DNA of 64,000 bases from Sulfitobacter guttiformis. Lineage in GTDB: Bacteria > Pseudomonadota > Alphaproteobacteria > Rhodobacterales > Rhodobacteraceae. Positions 46,656 through 56,374 of the stretch are shown here, piece by piece. Position 1 is the first letter of the stretch; each line of letters starts with the position of its first letter. The translations under genes were made by a program, and so were the position numbers. A model generated the notes under the pieces. The model was not told where the DNA came from. It saw only the letters and a program-made list of their open reading frames with translations, and did no database searches. The DNA lies in assembly GCF_003610455.1 (NCBI RefSeq), contig NZ_RAQK01000001.1, forward strand, positions 434,001-498,000, written 5' to 3'.

Positions 46656-47138
46656 ATGCCACGCCGCGCCCTCTCTCCCGATGATCTTCTGTCCCCAACC
46701 GAAGCGCTTGCGCTGTCGGGGCTTGAGTTCATGCAAAAGATTCTCGATGGCACCAACGCCGGTCCGCCCATTGGCGCCACAATGGGCTACACACTTCACA
46801 GCGTCGAGGAAGGGCGCTGCGTGTTTCGTGGCGCGCCCGAATTCAACGTCACAAACCCGATGGGAACCGTTCACGGTGGCTGGTACGGCACATTGCTGGA
46901 CTCGGCGATGGCCTGTGCAGTGATGACCATGGTTCCGCGCGGTTCGGTCTATACGACGCTGGAATACAAGGTGAACATTCTTCGCTCTATCCCGCTGGGA
47001 ATGGAAATCGATTGCACCGGCGTGATTGACCATGCGGGCCGTTCGACGGGCGTTGCGCACGGCGAGATCAGAGGCGTCGAGGATGGCAAACTTTATGCAA
47101 CAGGGTCAACCACATGCATCATCATGAAAATCACCTAA
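46656..47138 (+). CDS. PaaI-family hotdog thioesterase
   Basis: A 160-residue single hotdog domain. The signature NPMGTVHGGWYGTLLDSAMA (about 69-88) carries the HGG block and the catalytic acid in LLDSA, as in PaaI-type acyl-CoA thioesterases. CGGAG lies upstream of ATG 46656. It stands 65 bp after metF on the same strand and may be read through from it. Substrate unknown. Confidence 0.87.
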   Translation: MPRRALSPDDLLSPTEALALSGLEFMQKILDGTNAGPPIGATMGYTLHSVEEGRCVFRGAPEFNVTNPMGTVHGGWYGTLLDSAMACAVMTMVPRGSVYTTLEYKVNILRSIPLGMEIDCTGVIDHAGRSTGVAHGEIRGVEDGKLYATGSTTCIIMKIT

Positions 47139-47229
47139 TACGCATTTAGAAAAAGATAGCTCATGACTGGTAGCGTTCGGGAGGAGAGAGCGAATATCTT
47201 TCAGGACATTGCAGATTTTCAAAAACCGC

Positions 47230-48237
47230 TCAACCGCCAGATGCGACTTTCACCACTATATCTGATGAGGCTATTTCGTTCCCGCCGATACTGTGATGCA
47301 GGCGCTCTGACGGGTCGCGTCCCACCACCCGCCTGCGTCGCGTCATCAGAAAGCGGCCGATTCCAACCCAAGTTCCGATCGAAGGGGCGGACACGTCTTG
47401 GGCAAATCTTTCTTCCCAGCTTGCTGGAAGAGGCAGTCCTGCCGCCTGCGCCTGTTCCAACATCCACACCAGAGGAATATTCGCCAATGGCCTTGCCGCG
47501 TGGCGCCCGCCCAACTGCCCGCCCACATCCCCGTGACTGCCGCGGAACCAGACCTGCTCTATCTTTTGCTGAAGCGCTGGGTCGCTGTCCCATAGCACAG
47601 GGCGATAAGCGACGCGGGTTTCGTCACGGCCCAGCGCGTGAAAGCCGCGTTTCACCCCACGCCCCAACGCATGATTGTGAAACGCATGACGCGATACGCT
47701 CAACCGCCACAGAATAGGCGCATTGATCCCTAACGATTTGACGGTATCCCAGACGCCGATCATCTCGATGGGTACTTCGGTGTGGCAATGCGTACGGGCG
47801 AAAAATCGCGCTGCCTGCCCGTCAGGATTGCCTTCATAATGGCGGTAGATTTGTCGTATGTTACGCTCGGTCGCGCAGTCACTACGCAGCAATCCCAAAC
47901 GGTCGATCACCCCTGCAAGCGACCGTACAGCATAAGCACCCCGCGAGTAGCCTATAAGATAAATCCGGTCTCCCACGCGATAGCGTGATGAAAGGTAGCC
48001 ATAAGCGCGCTTTATCTGGCGGTTTATGCCGCGCCCGGTGCATACATCGCGCAGTGAGCGCCAGTCGCTCCATTGCAGCCCAGGCTCGTAATAGATCGAA
48101 ATCCGCGGTCCCACTTCCTGCGCCAGCCGGTAGAGCAGGCCCGCGTTCGTCTCAGCCCCCTCGCCGAGCGATGACATGGTGCCATCGAGGATTATCAGAT
48201 GCGTTTGCGCCCTGCGCTCAGGCCTCTCGTTGCGCAT
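47230..48237 (-). CDS. DUF2235 alpha/beta-hydrolase-like protein
   Basis: About 335 residues. LIILDGT near residue 16 and LIGYSRGAYAVRSLAG (GxSxG, nucleophile in GYSRG) near 100 are the DUF2235 signatures; VWDTV and the late RGSHGDVGG block supply likely Asp and His. The family includes the type VI secretion phospholipase effectors Tle1, but no secretion genes are near, so a plain lipase or esterase is as likely. ATG 48237 is chosen as the first Met before the conserved part; it lacks a strong ribosome binding site. Confidence 0.78.
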   Translation of the reverse strand: MRNERPERRAQTHLIILDGTMSSLGEGAETNAGLLYRLAQEVGPRISIYYEPGLQWSDWRSLRDVCTGRGINRQIKRAYGYLSSRYRVGDRIYLIGYSRGAYAVRSLAGVIDRLGLLRSDCATERNIRQIYRHYEGNPDGQAARFFARTHCHTEVPIEMIGVWDTVKSLGINAPILWRLSVSRHAFHNHALGRGVKRGFHALGRDETRVAYRPVLWDSDPALQQKIEQVWFRGSHGDVGGQLGGRHAARPLANIPLVWMLEQAQAAGLPLPASWEERFAQDVSAPSIGTWVGIGRFLMTRRRRVVGRDPSERLHHSIGGNEIASSDIVVKVASGG

Positions 48238-48349
48238 CCCACCCGCATTACTGCCGGTATCACCACCCTCCCCTGTCAGGGGGGATGGGCGATGCCAGAG
48301 GCGGCCGAACAGCCGCCTCAGATATCTGTTTTCCAGGTCACCCTGTCTA

Positions 48350-50647
48350 TTACTCTGCCGCGATGGCCTCACCTTGCAGCAACTCCCAAACTTTATGCGG
48401 CGTAAACGGCATATCCGCCTGACGTACCCCATGATCCCACAGCGCATCCTGCACGGCGTTCGATACCGCCGCCAGCGCGCCAACCGTGCCTGCCTCGCCG
48501 CAGCCCTTCATCCCCATTATATTGGCTGTGGAAGGGACGGGCTCACTGGTGAAGGCGATGAACGGTACATCCTGTGCACGTGGCATGGCGTAATCCATAA
48601 ACGAAGCTGTGAGAAGCTGCCCGTCTTCGTCATAGACGACACGCTCCTGCAAGGCCTGCCCGATGCCTTGCACCACACCGCCATGCACCTGACCCTCCGC
48701 CAGCAATGGATTGATCAGATTGCCGAAATCGTCAACAACTGTATAGCGATCGGTGGTTACGATTCCCGTTTCGGGGTCAATTAAAACCTCGCAGAAATGC
48801 ACCCCGTTGGGGAAGCTGCGCCCCTCAAGTGTAGCGCGTTCGTGATGGCTCAGCAGATCGTCGCGCCCCTTTTCGCGGGCCATATCCGCTACCTCCAGCA
48901 TGGTGGGCGTGAGGTTACTTCCCTCCGCACGGAACCGCTCGTCGTCAAAGCTGATCTCGGTGGCAGGTACGCCCATCTCCTCCGCCAGAAATGCGGTGAA
49001 CGCATCCTTGATCACAGCGACAGTGGCCAGCGTTGCATTTGTCTGCGTTGTTACAGATCGCGACCCGCCTGTACCGCCACCTGTTTTGATCCGGTCGCTA
49101 TCGCCCTGCACAACGATGATTCTGTCTGCAGGAATTCCCGTCTGATCACTCAAAAACTTGGCGTAGACAGTCTCGTGCCCTTGCCCGCCTGACTGTGTGC
49201 CTACCAGAATCTCCACTGTACCATCCTCAAGGAAATTAACCTTTGCCCCTTCGCTCGGGTCTCCGAGGATACTCTCGATGTAATAACAAATCCCTGATCC
49301 GCGCAGCATTCCGCGCTTTGCATCCGCCGCTTTGCGTGCCGCAAACCCAGCAACATCCGCCTCCTGCGCGCCGCGTGTCAGCACCTTGTTGAAATCGCCC
49401 ACATCATAGGTCTCGCCGGTGGCGGCAGCATAAGGAAACTGCTCGGGCTTGATAAAGTTGATGCGCCGCAGCTCCAGCGGATCAATTCCCAGCTCCCGCG
49501 CTGCACGGTCCATAATCCGCTCAAGCACATAAATCGCCTCTGGTCGCCCCGCACCGCGGTATGCATCGACCTGCACGGTGTTGGTGTAGTAGCCCTCCAC
49601 CTGCAACCACGTTGTCTTGACGTCATAGACCCCCGCCAACACACGGCTGAAAAGCTGTGTCTGGATGTATTGCCCAAACTGGCTGTTGTACGCCCCCAGG
49701 TTGCATTTGGAGGTCACGCGGTAGGCCGTAATCTTGTTGTTGGCATCAAACGCCAGCTCCGCCAGCGAGGTGAGATCACGCCCGCCATTGTCGCTTAGCA
49801 TGGCCTCGGTGCGCTCGGACATCCAGCGCACCGGCTTACCCAACACCCGCGCGGCATGGCTGATCAGGAAATACTCGTGATACGACATCGATTTCATGCC
49901 GAATGCACCACCCGTATCGGGATTGGTAACCCTTACATTCTCGTCCTCAAGGCCGAACGCCTTAACCAGATTGTTTTTATGCACCCAAACGCCCTGCCCG
50001 TTGTTCGCAAGATGCAGACGCGTGCCATCCCATTCTGCGTAACAGCCGCGCGGCTCGATGCTGTTGACGATGATCCGGTTGTCCGACACATCAAGGGCCA
50101 CAGTCCGCGCTGCTGCCTTGAACGCGGCTTCTGTCGCCGCCTCGTCGCCCATACCCCAGTCGAAGGCACAATTGTCTGCCGCCTCTGCATGGACCGCCTC
50201 GCCGCCGCGCGCTGTGTCCATTTTGGCCGGCAACTCGTCTACGTCAAATATGATCAGCTCGGCCGCATCACGGGCCTGCTCGTATGTTTGCGCAACAATC
50301 ATCGCCACAGGCTCGCCCACGAAACGCACACGGTCGCGCGCCAGCATAGGGCGCATCGGCGCAGCCGCGTTGGTGCCATCACGATTTTTTATCGCGGCTC
50401 CACTTATGGCAATATCGACACCGGCTGCTTCGAGATCGGCGCACGTAAATACCAGATGCACGCCCGGGGCTGCTGCCGCCTCGCTCACGTCAAGCTCGGA
50501 GATCACCCCGTGCGCCACCGACGACCGAAACACATAAGCATGAAGAGCCCCTTTTGGCGCGATATCGTCTACATACCGTCCCTGACCGGTCAAAAACCGG
50601 ACATCCTCAACCCGTGTGACCGACTGGCTTTTTCCGAATTTTTCCAC
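48350..50647 (-). CDS. Form II CoxL-like molybdopterin-binding subunit of xanthine dehydrogenase family
   Basis: A 765-residue aldehyde-oxidase/xanthine-dehydrogenase-type Mo subunit. The active-site loop reads AYRGAGR, which marks form II rather than the AYxCSFR of true CO dehydrogenase, so carbon monoxide is unlikely to be the substrate. GGxG Mo-cofactor loops (GTQSGGQGHE, GGGTGGSRS) and the catalytic Glu block (KGCGEAGTVG) are present. The small iron-sulfur and medium flavin subunits are not adjacent, so this is an orphan large subunit. GTG 50647 has GGGAG at seven bases and is preferred over upstream starts. It is divergent from valS. Confidence 0.88.
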   Translation of the reverse strand: MEKFGKSQSVTRVEDVRFLTGQGRYVDDIAPKGALHAYVFRSSVAHGVISELDVSEAAAAPGVHLVFTCADLEAAGVDIAISGAAIKNRDGTNAAAPMRPMLARDRVRFVGEPVAMIVAQTYEQARDAAELIIFDVDELPAKMDTARGGEAVHAEAADNCAFDWGMGDEAATEAAFKAAARTVALDVSDNRIIVNSIEPRGCYAEWDGTRLHLANNGQGVWVHKNNLVKAFGLEDENVRVTNPDTGGAFGMKSMSYHEYFLISHAARVLGKPVRWMSERTEAMLSDNGGRDLTSLAELAFDANNKITAYRVTSKCNLGAYNSQFGQYIQTQLFSRVLAGVYDVKTTWLQVEGYYTNTVQVDAYRGAGRPEAIYVLERIMDRAARELGIDPLELRRINFIKPEQFPYAAATGETYDVGDFNKVLTRGAQEADVAGFAARKAADAKRGMLRGSGICYYIESILGDPSEGAKVNFLEDGTVEILVGTQSGGQGHETVYAKFLSDQTGIPADRIIVVQGDSDRIKTGGGTGGSRSVTTQTNATLATVAVIKDAFTAFLAEEMGVPATEISFDDERFRAEGSNLTPTMLEVADMAREKGRDDLLSHHERATLEGRSFPNGVHFCEVLIDPETGIVTTDRYTVVDDFGNLINPLLAEGQVHGGVVQGIGQALQERVVYDEDGQLLTASFMDYAMPRAQDVPFIAFTSEPVPSTANIMGMKGCGEAGTVGALAAVSNAVQDALWDHGVRQADMPFTPHKVWELLQGEAIAAE

Positions 50648-50853
50648 GCCAAAGCTCCCTGAAATATACAATAAGTTTTCCCTGCGGAACCTAGCATCTC
50701 GTCCCAGCCTGTCCAGCCTGCACATAACGTCACACCACGCCTGCGTCCGGCATGCACCAACCTGGCTAATCACCTCACTCCCCATGCACCCTTCCCCTCA
50801 CGCTGTTCCTCCGTTACATCAAACTCCAAACACAAATGACGGGGGCCACGATC

Positions 50854-53800
50854 ATGGCACTGGAAAAAAACTTCGACGCAAAAGAAGCCGAGGCACGCCT
50901 CTACGCCGCTTGGGAAAGCTCTGGCGCTTTCAAGGCCGGGGCAAATGCCTCGCGCTCCGAGACGTATTGCGTGATGATCCCGCCGCCCAACGTCAACGGC
51001 TCGCTGCACGTGGGTCATGCGTTCAACAACACTCTGCAGGATATTCTGACGCGCTGGCACCGTATGCGCGGGTTCGACACGCTCTGGCAGCCAGGTCAGG
51101 ACCACGCCGGTATCGCCTTGCAACTGGCCGTGGAAAACCAACTCGCCAAAGAGGGGATCAAACGCACCGATCTGAGCCGCGAAGAATTCCTTGCCCATGC
51201 ATGGTCCTACAAAGAGGCCACCGCCGACACCATTGTAGGCCAGCTTAAACGTCTCGGATCGTCATGTGACTGGTCGCGAAACGCCTTCACCATGTCCGGC
51301 GCGCCGGGCGATACCCGCAAGGGCCACGAGAATTCGCCCAACTTCCACGATGCCGTGATCAAGGTATTTGTACAAATGTACAACGAGGGCAAAATCTACC
51401 GTGGTAAACGTCTGGTCAATTGGGACCCGCGCTTCGAGACAGCGATCTCGGATCTCGAAGTCGAGAACACCGAAGTGCCCGGTCACATGTGGCACTTCAA
51501 ATACCCTCTCGCGGGCGGTGCGACTTATGAATATATCGAAAAGAACGAGGACGGCGTTGAGACGCTGCGCGAGACGCGCGATTATATCTCAATTGCAACA
51601 ACGCGCCCTGAAACCATGCTCGGTGACGGGGCCGTTGCGGTTCACCCGTCAGATGAGCGTTACGCGTCAATTATTGGAAAACTTTGCGAAATTCCTGTTG
51701 GTCCAAAAGCGCTCCGCCGCCTGATCCCCATCATCACAGACGAATATCCCGATAAGGACTTCGGTTCTGGTGCTGTGAAAATCACAGGCGCGCATGACTT
51801 CAACGACTACCAAGTGGCCAAGCGCAACAATATCCCCCTGTATTCACTGATGGACACCAAAGCCTCGATGCGCGCCGACGGCAAACCCTACGCCGAAGAG
51901 GCCGACGTGGCCCAAGCCATCGCCAATGGCGAGCAGACGTTCGACGAGGCGATGATCGCTGCGATGAACATGGTACCCGAAGATTACCGTGGTCTAGACC
52001 GCTTCGACGCGCGCGACAAAATCGTGGCGGACATCACCGCTGAAGGCCTCGCCGTCATGCATGATGTGACGCGCACGGTGAAGGACGAAGAAGGCAACAA
52101 GATCGAGCAGACCGAGACTGTCCCATACGTCGAGAGCAAACCCATCATGCAGCCCTTCGGCGACCGCTCGAAGGTTGTGATCGAGCCAATGCTCACGGAT
52201 CAGTGGTTCGTGGACACCGACCAGATCGTCGGCCCCGCCCTCGACGCGGTGCGCAACGGCGATGTCAAAATCATGCCGGAGAGCGGCGAGAAGGTGTACT
52301 ATAACTGGCTCGACAACATCGAGCCGTGGTGCATCTCGCGCCAGCTGTGGTGGGGACACCAGATCCCTGTCTGGTACGGCCTCGATCTAAACGCGAGCGG
52401 ATTCCTTGACGACGAAGGTGATGGAGTCCTGGATCTAGTTGAAATTGGCCGTCTGTTGCTGGATCAATCGCTGCCAGAAGGCGGCGACCACATTCAATGT
52501 GCCGCTAACTTTGACGCGGCCAGCGAGGGTTTCGCGGATTTCACTGCTGCCTTGCCGACCCCGCTTAACCATGCGCGCGTGATTGAAGTATCGACACGCG
52601 CCGAAGCAATGCATGCCTTGGCAGAAAGTCTTGGCAAATACGCGTTCAGTCAGGACCCGACAGAGATCGTCTTCCCTGTCTGGCGCGACCCCGACGTACT
52701 CGACACATGGTTCTCCTCTGGCCTCTGGCCTATCGGCACCCTCGGCTGGCCCGAGGAGACGCCAGAGCTTCAAAAATACTTTCCCACCTCCGATCTCATC
52801 ACAGGTCAGGACATCCTCTTTTTCTGGGTCGCGCGCATGATGATGATGCAGCTTGATACCACGGGAAAGATCCCCTTCGACACCGTTTATCTTCACGGAC
52901 TCGTACGCGATGCCAAGGGCAAGAAGATGTCGAAATCCGTCGGCAACGTCATTGATCCACTCGAAATCATCGACGAGTATGGCGCCGACGCGCTTCGCTT
53001 TACCAACGCTGCCATGGCGTCCCTCGGCGGCGCGCTCAAGCTTGACGCATCGCGCATCGCAGGCTACCGCAACTTCGGCACAAAAGTCTGGAACGCCCAT
53101 AAATTCGCCGAAATGAACGGCGTGTTCCAGGGTGCGCCATCTACTATGCCAAAACCCCAAGCGACGCTGAACAAATGGATCATCGGCGAGACAGCACGCG
53201 TCCGCGAAGAAGTCGACGCAGCCCTTGAGACCTACCGCTTCAACGATGCCGCCAATGCGCTTTATGCCTTTGTCTGGGGCAAGGTCTGTGACTGGTACGT
53301 AGAGCTTTCCAAGCCGCTGCTTCAAGATGACGACGGCAAAGGTCCCTTGGCGAAAGAGACCCGTGAAACAATGGCTTGGGTGCTAGATCAATGCCTGATC
53401 CTGCTTCACCCGATCATGCCATTCATCACCGAAGAACTCTGGGGCCAGACCGCCAAACGCACCAAGATGGTCGTCCATGCCGATTGGCCGACTTATACCA
53501 CCGCCGATAATCTGGACGAAGCTGCCGACCGCGAGCTTAACTGGGTGATCTCGCTGATTGAAAACATTCGCTCCGCCCGCGCCCAGATGCATGTGCCTGC
53601 AGGCCTCAAGGTGCCGATGATCGTCACTGTAATGGATGCGGCAGCGCAGGCGGCATGGGACAATAACGAGGCAATGATTAAACGCCTTGCCCGTGTGGAG
53701 ACCCTCAACAAAGCAGACGAGTTCCCAAAAGGGACAGTTGCCATCAGCGCAGCCGGTGCCACCTTCGGCCTGCCTCTCGAAGGCATCATCGATATCACCG

Positions 53801-54000
53801 AAGAAAAGAACCGCCTGCAGAAATCGCTCGACAAACTGGCCAAGGAAATCGGCGGCCTCAAAGGGCGGCTGAATAATCCCAAGTTCGCCGTCTCCGCACC
53901 GCCCGAAGTGGTAGCGGAGGCCGAGGCCAACCTCGACGAAAGGCAGGAAGAAGCGGACCAACTACAGTCCGCTTACGATCGCCTCGCCGAAATTGGGTAA
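50854..54000 (+). CDS. valS: Valyl-tRNA synthetase
   Basis: A 1,048-residue class I synthetase for tRNA-Val with editing domain. HVGH is at 52-55 and KKMSKS at about 690-695. The editing (CP1) domain lies between residues 200 and 480, including [12 protein letters not shown]-terminal coiled coil (about 985-1045) matches the ValS tail. ATG 50854 (MALEK) is preferred over ATG 50836. Followed by a strong hairpin terminator. Confidence 0.96.
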   Translation: MALEKNFDAKEAEARLYAAWESSGAFKAGANASRSETYCVMIPPPNVNGSLHVGHAFNNTLQDILTRWHRMRGFDTLWQPGQDHAGIALQLAVENQLAKEGIKRTDLSREEFLAHAWSYKEATADTIVGQLKRLGSSCDWSRNAFTMSGAPGDTRKGHENSPNFHDAVIKVFVQMYNEGKIYRGKRLVNWDPRFETAISDLEVENTEVPGHMWHFKYPLAGGATYEYIEKNEDGVETLRETRDYISIATTRPETMLGDGAVAVHPSDERYASIIGKLCEIPVGPKALRRLIPIITDEYPDKDFGSGAVKITGAHDFNDYQVAKRNNIPLYSLMDTKASMRADGKPYAEEADVAQAIANGEQTFDEAMIAAMNMVPEDYRGLDRFDARDKIVADITAEGLAVMHDVTRTVKDEEGNKIEQTETVPYVESKPIMQPFGDRSKVVIEPMLTDQWFVDTDQIVGPALDAVRNGDVKIMPESGEKVYYNWLDNIEPWCISRQLWWGHQIPVWYGLDLNASGFLDDEGDGVLDLVEIGRLLLDQSLPEGGDHIQCAANFDAASEGFADFTAALPTPLNHARVIEVSTRAEAMHALAESLGKYAFSQDPTEIVFPVWRDPDVLDTWFSSGLWPIGTLGWPEETPELQKYFPTSDLITGQDILFFWVARMMMMQLDTTGKIPFDTVYLHGLVRDAKGKKMSKSVGNVIDPLEIIDEYGADALRFTNAAMASLGGALKLDASRIAGYRNFGTKVWNAHKFAEMNGVFQGAPSTMPKPQATLNKWIIGETARVREEVDAALETYRFNDAANALYAFVWGKVCDWYVELSKPLLQDDDGKGPLAKETRETMAWVLDQCLILLHPIMPFITEELWGQTAKRTKMVVHADWPTYTTADNLDEAADRELNWVISLIENIRSARAQMHVPAGLKVPMIVTVMDAAAQAAWDNNEAMIKRLARVETLNKADEFPKGTVAISAAGATFGLPLEGIIDITEEKNRLQKSLDKLAKEIGGLKGRLNNPKFAVSAPPEVVAEAEANLDERQEEADQLQSAYDRLAEIG

Positions 54001-54006
54001 TCAACA

Positions 54007-54042
54007 AAAAGGGGCGCAGGTATGAACACCCGCGCCCCTTTT
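54007..54042 (+). terminator. valS terminator
   Basis: AAAAGGGGCGC and GCGCCCCTTTT form an 11-bp stem around a 14-nt loop, beginning 7 bp after the valS stop. With A and T runs flanking the stem it could work in both directions, for valS and the convergent enoyl-CoA hydratase gene. Confidence 0.8.
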
Positions 54043-54092
54043 CGTATTTGCACTGATCGTAAATCCGGTGGGTCAAGCCATTGAGATTGATG

Positions 54093-54896
54093 CTATTTGA
54101 AGACCGCCGCACGTTTGCCAAAGGCCGCTGCGACAACCTCCATCTGGTGCGGCTTACCCATCAGGGCCACCTGCTCACGGGACTCCGCATCCAGAACTGC
54201 CGCCTCGTCGGCCGTCTGTGCAACCGCGATCAGGCGCTTCGCCGCCCGCACCGCTGATGGGCTTTTGCCCGCTATAGTCTCCGCCAGCGCCTGCGCTGCC
54301 GCCAGCGGATTATCTGCCAGCTGCGTTACCAACCCCCAGCGCTCCGCTTGCTCTGCACTTATAGGCTCTGCCGTGTAGGTCATCAGCCGCAGCACATCCG
54401 AGCGGACAAGGCGCGGCAACAAAACCATCCCCCCCATATCTGGAACAATGCCCCATTTCATCTCCATCACCGCAAAGGATGCGTCCGGTGCCGCGATCCG
54501 GATATCCGCGCCCAGCGCCAACTGGATGCCAGCGCCGAAACAAACGCCCTGCACCGCAGCGATCACGGGGATATCCATCCGCGCCCAGACCATCGCAAAC
54601 TCCTGCCACTGGTTGGTGGTGTTTTGGCCGTCCGCATCCGCACCATGTGTGCGCGGCATAAGTAATTCTGCTGGGTCCTTGCCGATCATGCCAGACAGGC
54701 CGGAAATGTCGATGCCCGCACAAAATGCCTTGCCTTCGCCCGACACGATCACCACCCGCGCATCCGAGGCTGCGACCTCGTTGCCCGCGGCAATAACTGC
54801 CGTGATCATCTCCTGATCAACCGCGTTCATTTTGTCAGCGCGGGTCAAACGGACATGGGCAATGTGGTTCTCGTAGGTGACTGATACGCGGGACAT
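54093..54896 (-). CDS. Enoyl-CoA hydratase/isomerase family protein
   Basis: A 267-residue crotonase-fold protein. The oxyanion-hole blocks are GKAFCAGIDISGL (about 53-65) and VCFGAGIQLALGADIRIA (about 117-134); a Glu in MEMKWGIVPDMGG is the position of the hydratase/isomerase acid. ATG 54896 has GGAGG upstream; the longer frame lacks conserved sequence. Acts on some acyl-CoA; whether hydratase or isomerase is not decidable. Confidence 0.87.
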   Translation of the reverse strand: MSRVSVTYENHIAHVRLTRADKMNAVDQEMITAVIAAGNEVAASDARVVIVSGEGKAFCAGIDISGLSGMIGKDPAELLMPRTHGADADGQNTTNQWQEFAMVWARMDIPVIAAVQGVCFGAGIQLALGADIRIAAPDASFAVMEMKWGIVPDMGGMVLLPRLVRSDVLRLMTYTAEPISAEQAERWGLVTQLADNPLAAAQALAETIAGKSPSAVRAAKRLIAVAQTADEAAVLDAESREQVALMGKPHQMEVVAAAFGKRAAVFK

Positions 54897-55042
54897 GAGC
54901 TTTCCTCCGGTGCTAATTTCACCATGATCACAGCAGAACATCACCCTACGCACCAGCAAAACGTGGCGGCACTTGCCATTCCGCCAGCGCGCGCGCATCA
55001 CGAGGCTTGCTCTCACCGCAGGTCCCGCATTAACTGCGGCGC

Positions 55043-56144
55043 ATGACACATATACGCCTTACCCCGCTTGCCCTCTCACTGCCCGCCACGGTCCCTTTTG
55101 TAGGCCCGGAGACGCAAGAGCGCGCGCGGCGCTGCCTTTACTGCGCGGCTGGGTGCGAACGAGAGTGTATTTGGCCCCTCGCCAGCAGCCATCACTGCGA
55201 TGGCGGAAACGCCGCAATGGATGTACGGCGATCCTGAAAGTTTTGATCTGCGCATGGCTCTTGCTGCCCATCATGGCTGCAGTCCGGACAACATTATGGT
55301 GGGCGAGGGAATCGACGGGTTACTTGGCTATCTGGTGCGCATGTTCGTTGCTACAGGGGATGCGGTCGTGACCTCTGCCGGCGCTTATCCGACATTCAAT
55401 TACCATGTCGCGGGTTTTGGCGGCACACTGCATACAGTACCTTATGTCAACGACCGCGAGGATCCTGCCAGCCTGTTCGCAAAAGCCGCCGAAGTTGACG
55501 CAAAGCTTGTGTACCTTGCCAACCCTGACAATCCCATGGGGACCGTTCACAGCGGCGCAGAGATCGCAAGAGCCCTCGATGCGCTGCCCGCAGGTACGCT
55601 CTTGGTGCTGGACGAGGCCTATGTCGAATGTGCGCCCGAGTGCACAGCACTGTCTCTGCCGGTAGATGATCCGCGCGTCATTAGAATGCGCACGTTTTCA
55701 AAGGTATATGGCCTTGCAGGTGCACGTGTCGGTTATGCCATCGGGCATCCCGATCTTATCACGGCCTTCCACAAGGTGCGAAACCATTTCGGCATGAACC
55801 GCGCAGCACAGGCGGGCGCGCTCGCCGCACTTGAAGACCAACCCTATCTTGCTCAAGTGCAGGATCAAATTGTCCAAGCCCGCGATCGCATCTCACAGAT
55901 CGCGCGCAGCTGCGGCCTCACGCCGATTCCCTCTGCCACTAATTTCGTGACCATCGACTGTGGCCGCGATGCCGTCTTTGCAAAAGCGGTCCTCGACGGC
56001 CTCATCGCACAAGGTATTTTTGTGCGCATGCCTTTCATAGCGCCACAGAACCGCTGTATTCGCATCAGCTGTGGCACGCCTGAAATGCTGGATGCTCTTG
56101 CCACCGCCTTGCCGGTTGCGCTGGAGAGCGCAGAAAAAGGCTGA
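55043..56144 (+). pseudogene. HisC-like PLP-dependent aminotransferase, frameshifted near its start
   Basis: Two frames together make one class I/II aminotransferase. The first (55043 onward) reads MTHIRLTPLALSLPATV...PETQERAR; the second, entering at about 55119-55130, continues ARGAAFTARLGANESVFG and runs to 56144, with the PLP lysine in TFSKVYGLAGARVG. The switch lies in a CGCGCGCG run; adding back one CG restores a single frame (ERARGAAF). Without the repair, the downstream part could start at ATG 55200 and would lack about 50 residues of the N-terminal arm. It may be a real slip in the genome or a sequencing error. The substrate is not certain; HisC-like by similarity only. Confidence 0.75.
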
Positions 56145-56197
56145 CGTTTGGAAAACAGGCGTTAGTGTTGTTGAATACTTCAGCGATGAGGCGACTG

Positions 56198-56374
56198 ATG
56201 CACAACAGCCCGGGCAGCGCGCCCGACTACACAAAAGCTGCGGTTGTGATGTTCGGAGTGAACATCACATGGATTTTCATGATGATATGGGCGATCTGGG
56301 GGCTATTGGCCGTGGCCGCAACAGGTTGGGTCATTCATCACTGCATCAACTGTATCGGAAGACGGCGCGGATAA
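56198..56374 (+). CDS. Small membrane protein, overlapping a convergent gene
   Basis: A 58-residue protein: a hydrophilic SPGSAPDYTKAA start, then two hydrophobic segments (VVMFGVNITWIFMMIWAIWGLL and a short second one), then a basic end with paired Cys. GAGG lies six bases before ATG 56198. It follows the frameshifted aminotransferase by about 50 bp and its last 72 bp overlap, antisense, the end of the class V aminotransferase gene. I think it is real because of its ribosome binding site and clean membrane-protein composition, but the overlap keeps confidence moderate. Confidence 0.55.
   Translation: MHNSPGSAPDYTKAAVVMFGVNITWIFMMIWAIWGLLAVAATGWVIHHCINCIGRRRG

Noticed and set aside
47163..47717. 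Plus-strand open frame of 184 codons after the PaaI-type thioesterase.
   Set aside because: It is antisense to the DUF2235 protein, which has clear motifs; the plus-strand translation has none.
48350..50647. Genuine aerobic carbon monoxide dehydrogenase large subunit.
   Set aside because: The active-site loop is AYRGAGR (form II), not the AYxCSFR of CO-oxidising enzymes, and no CoxM or CoxS genes are adjacent.
52435..53325. Minus-strand open frame of 296 codons inside valS.
   Set aside because: A shadow of the conserved valS frame; no independent signature.
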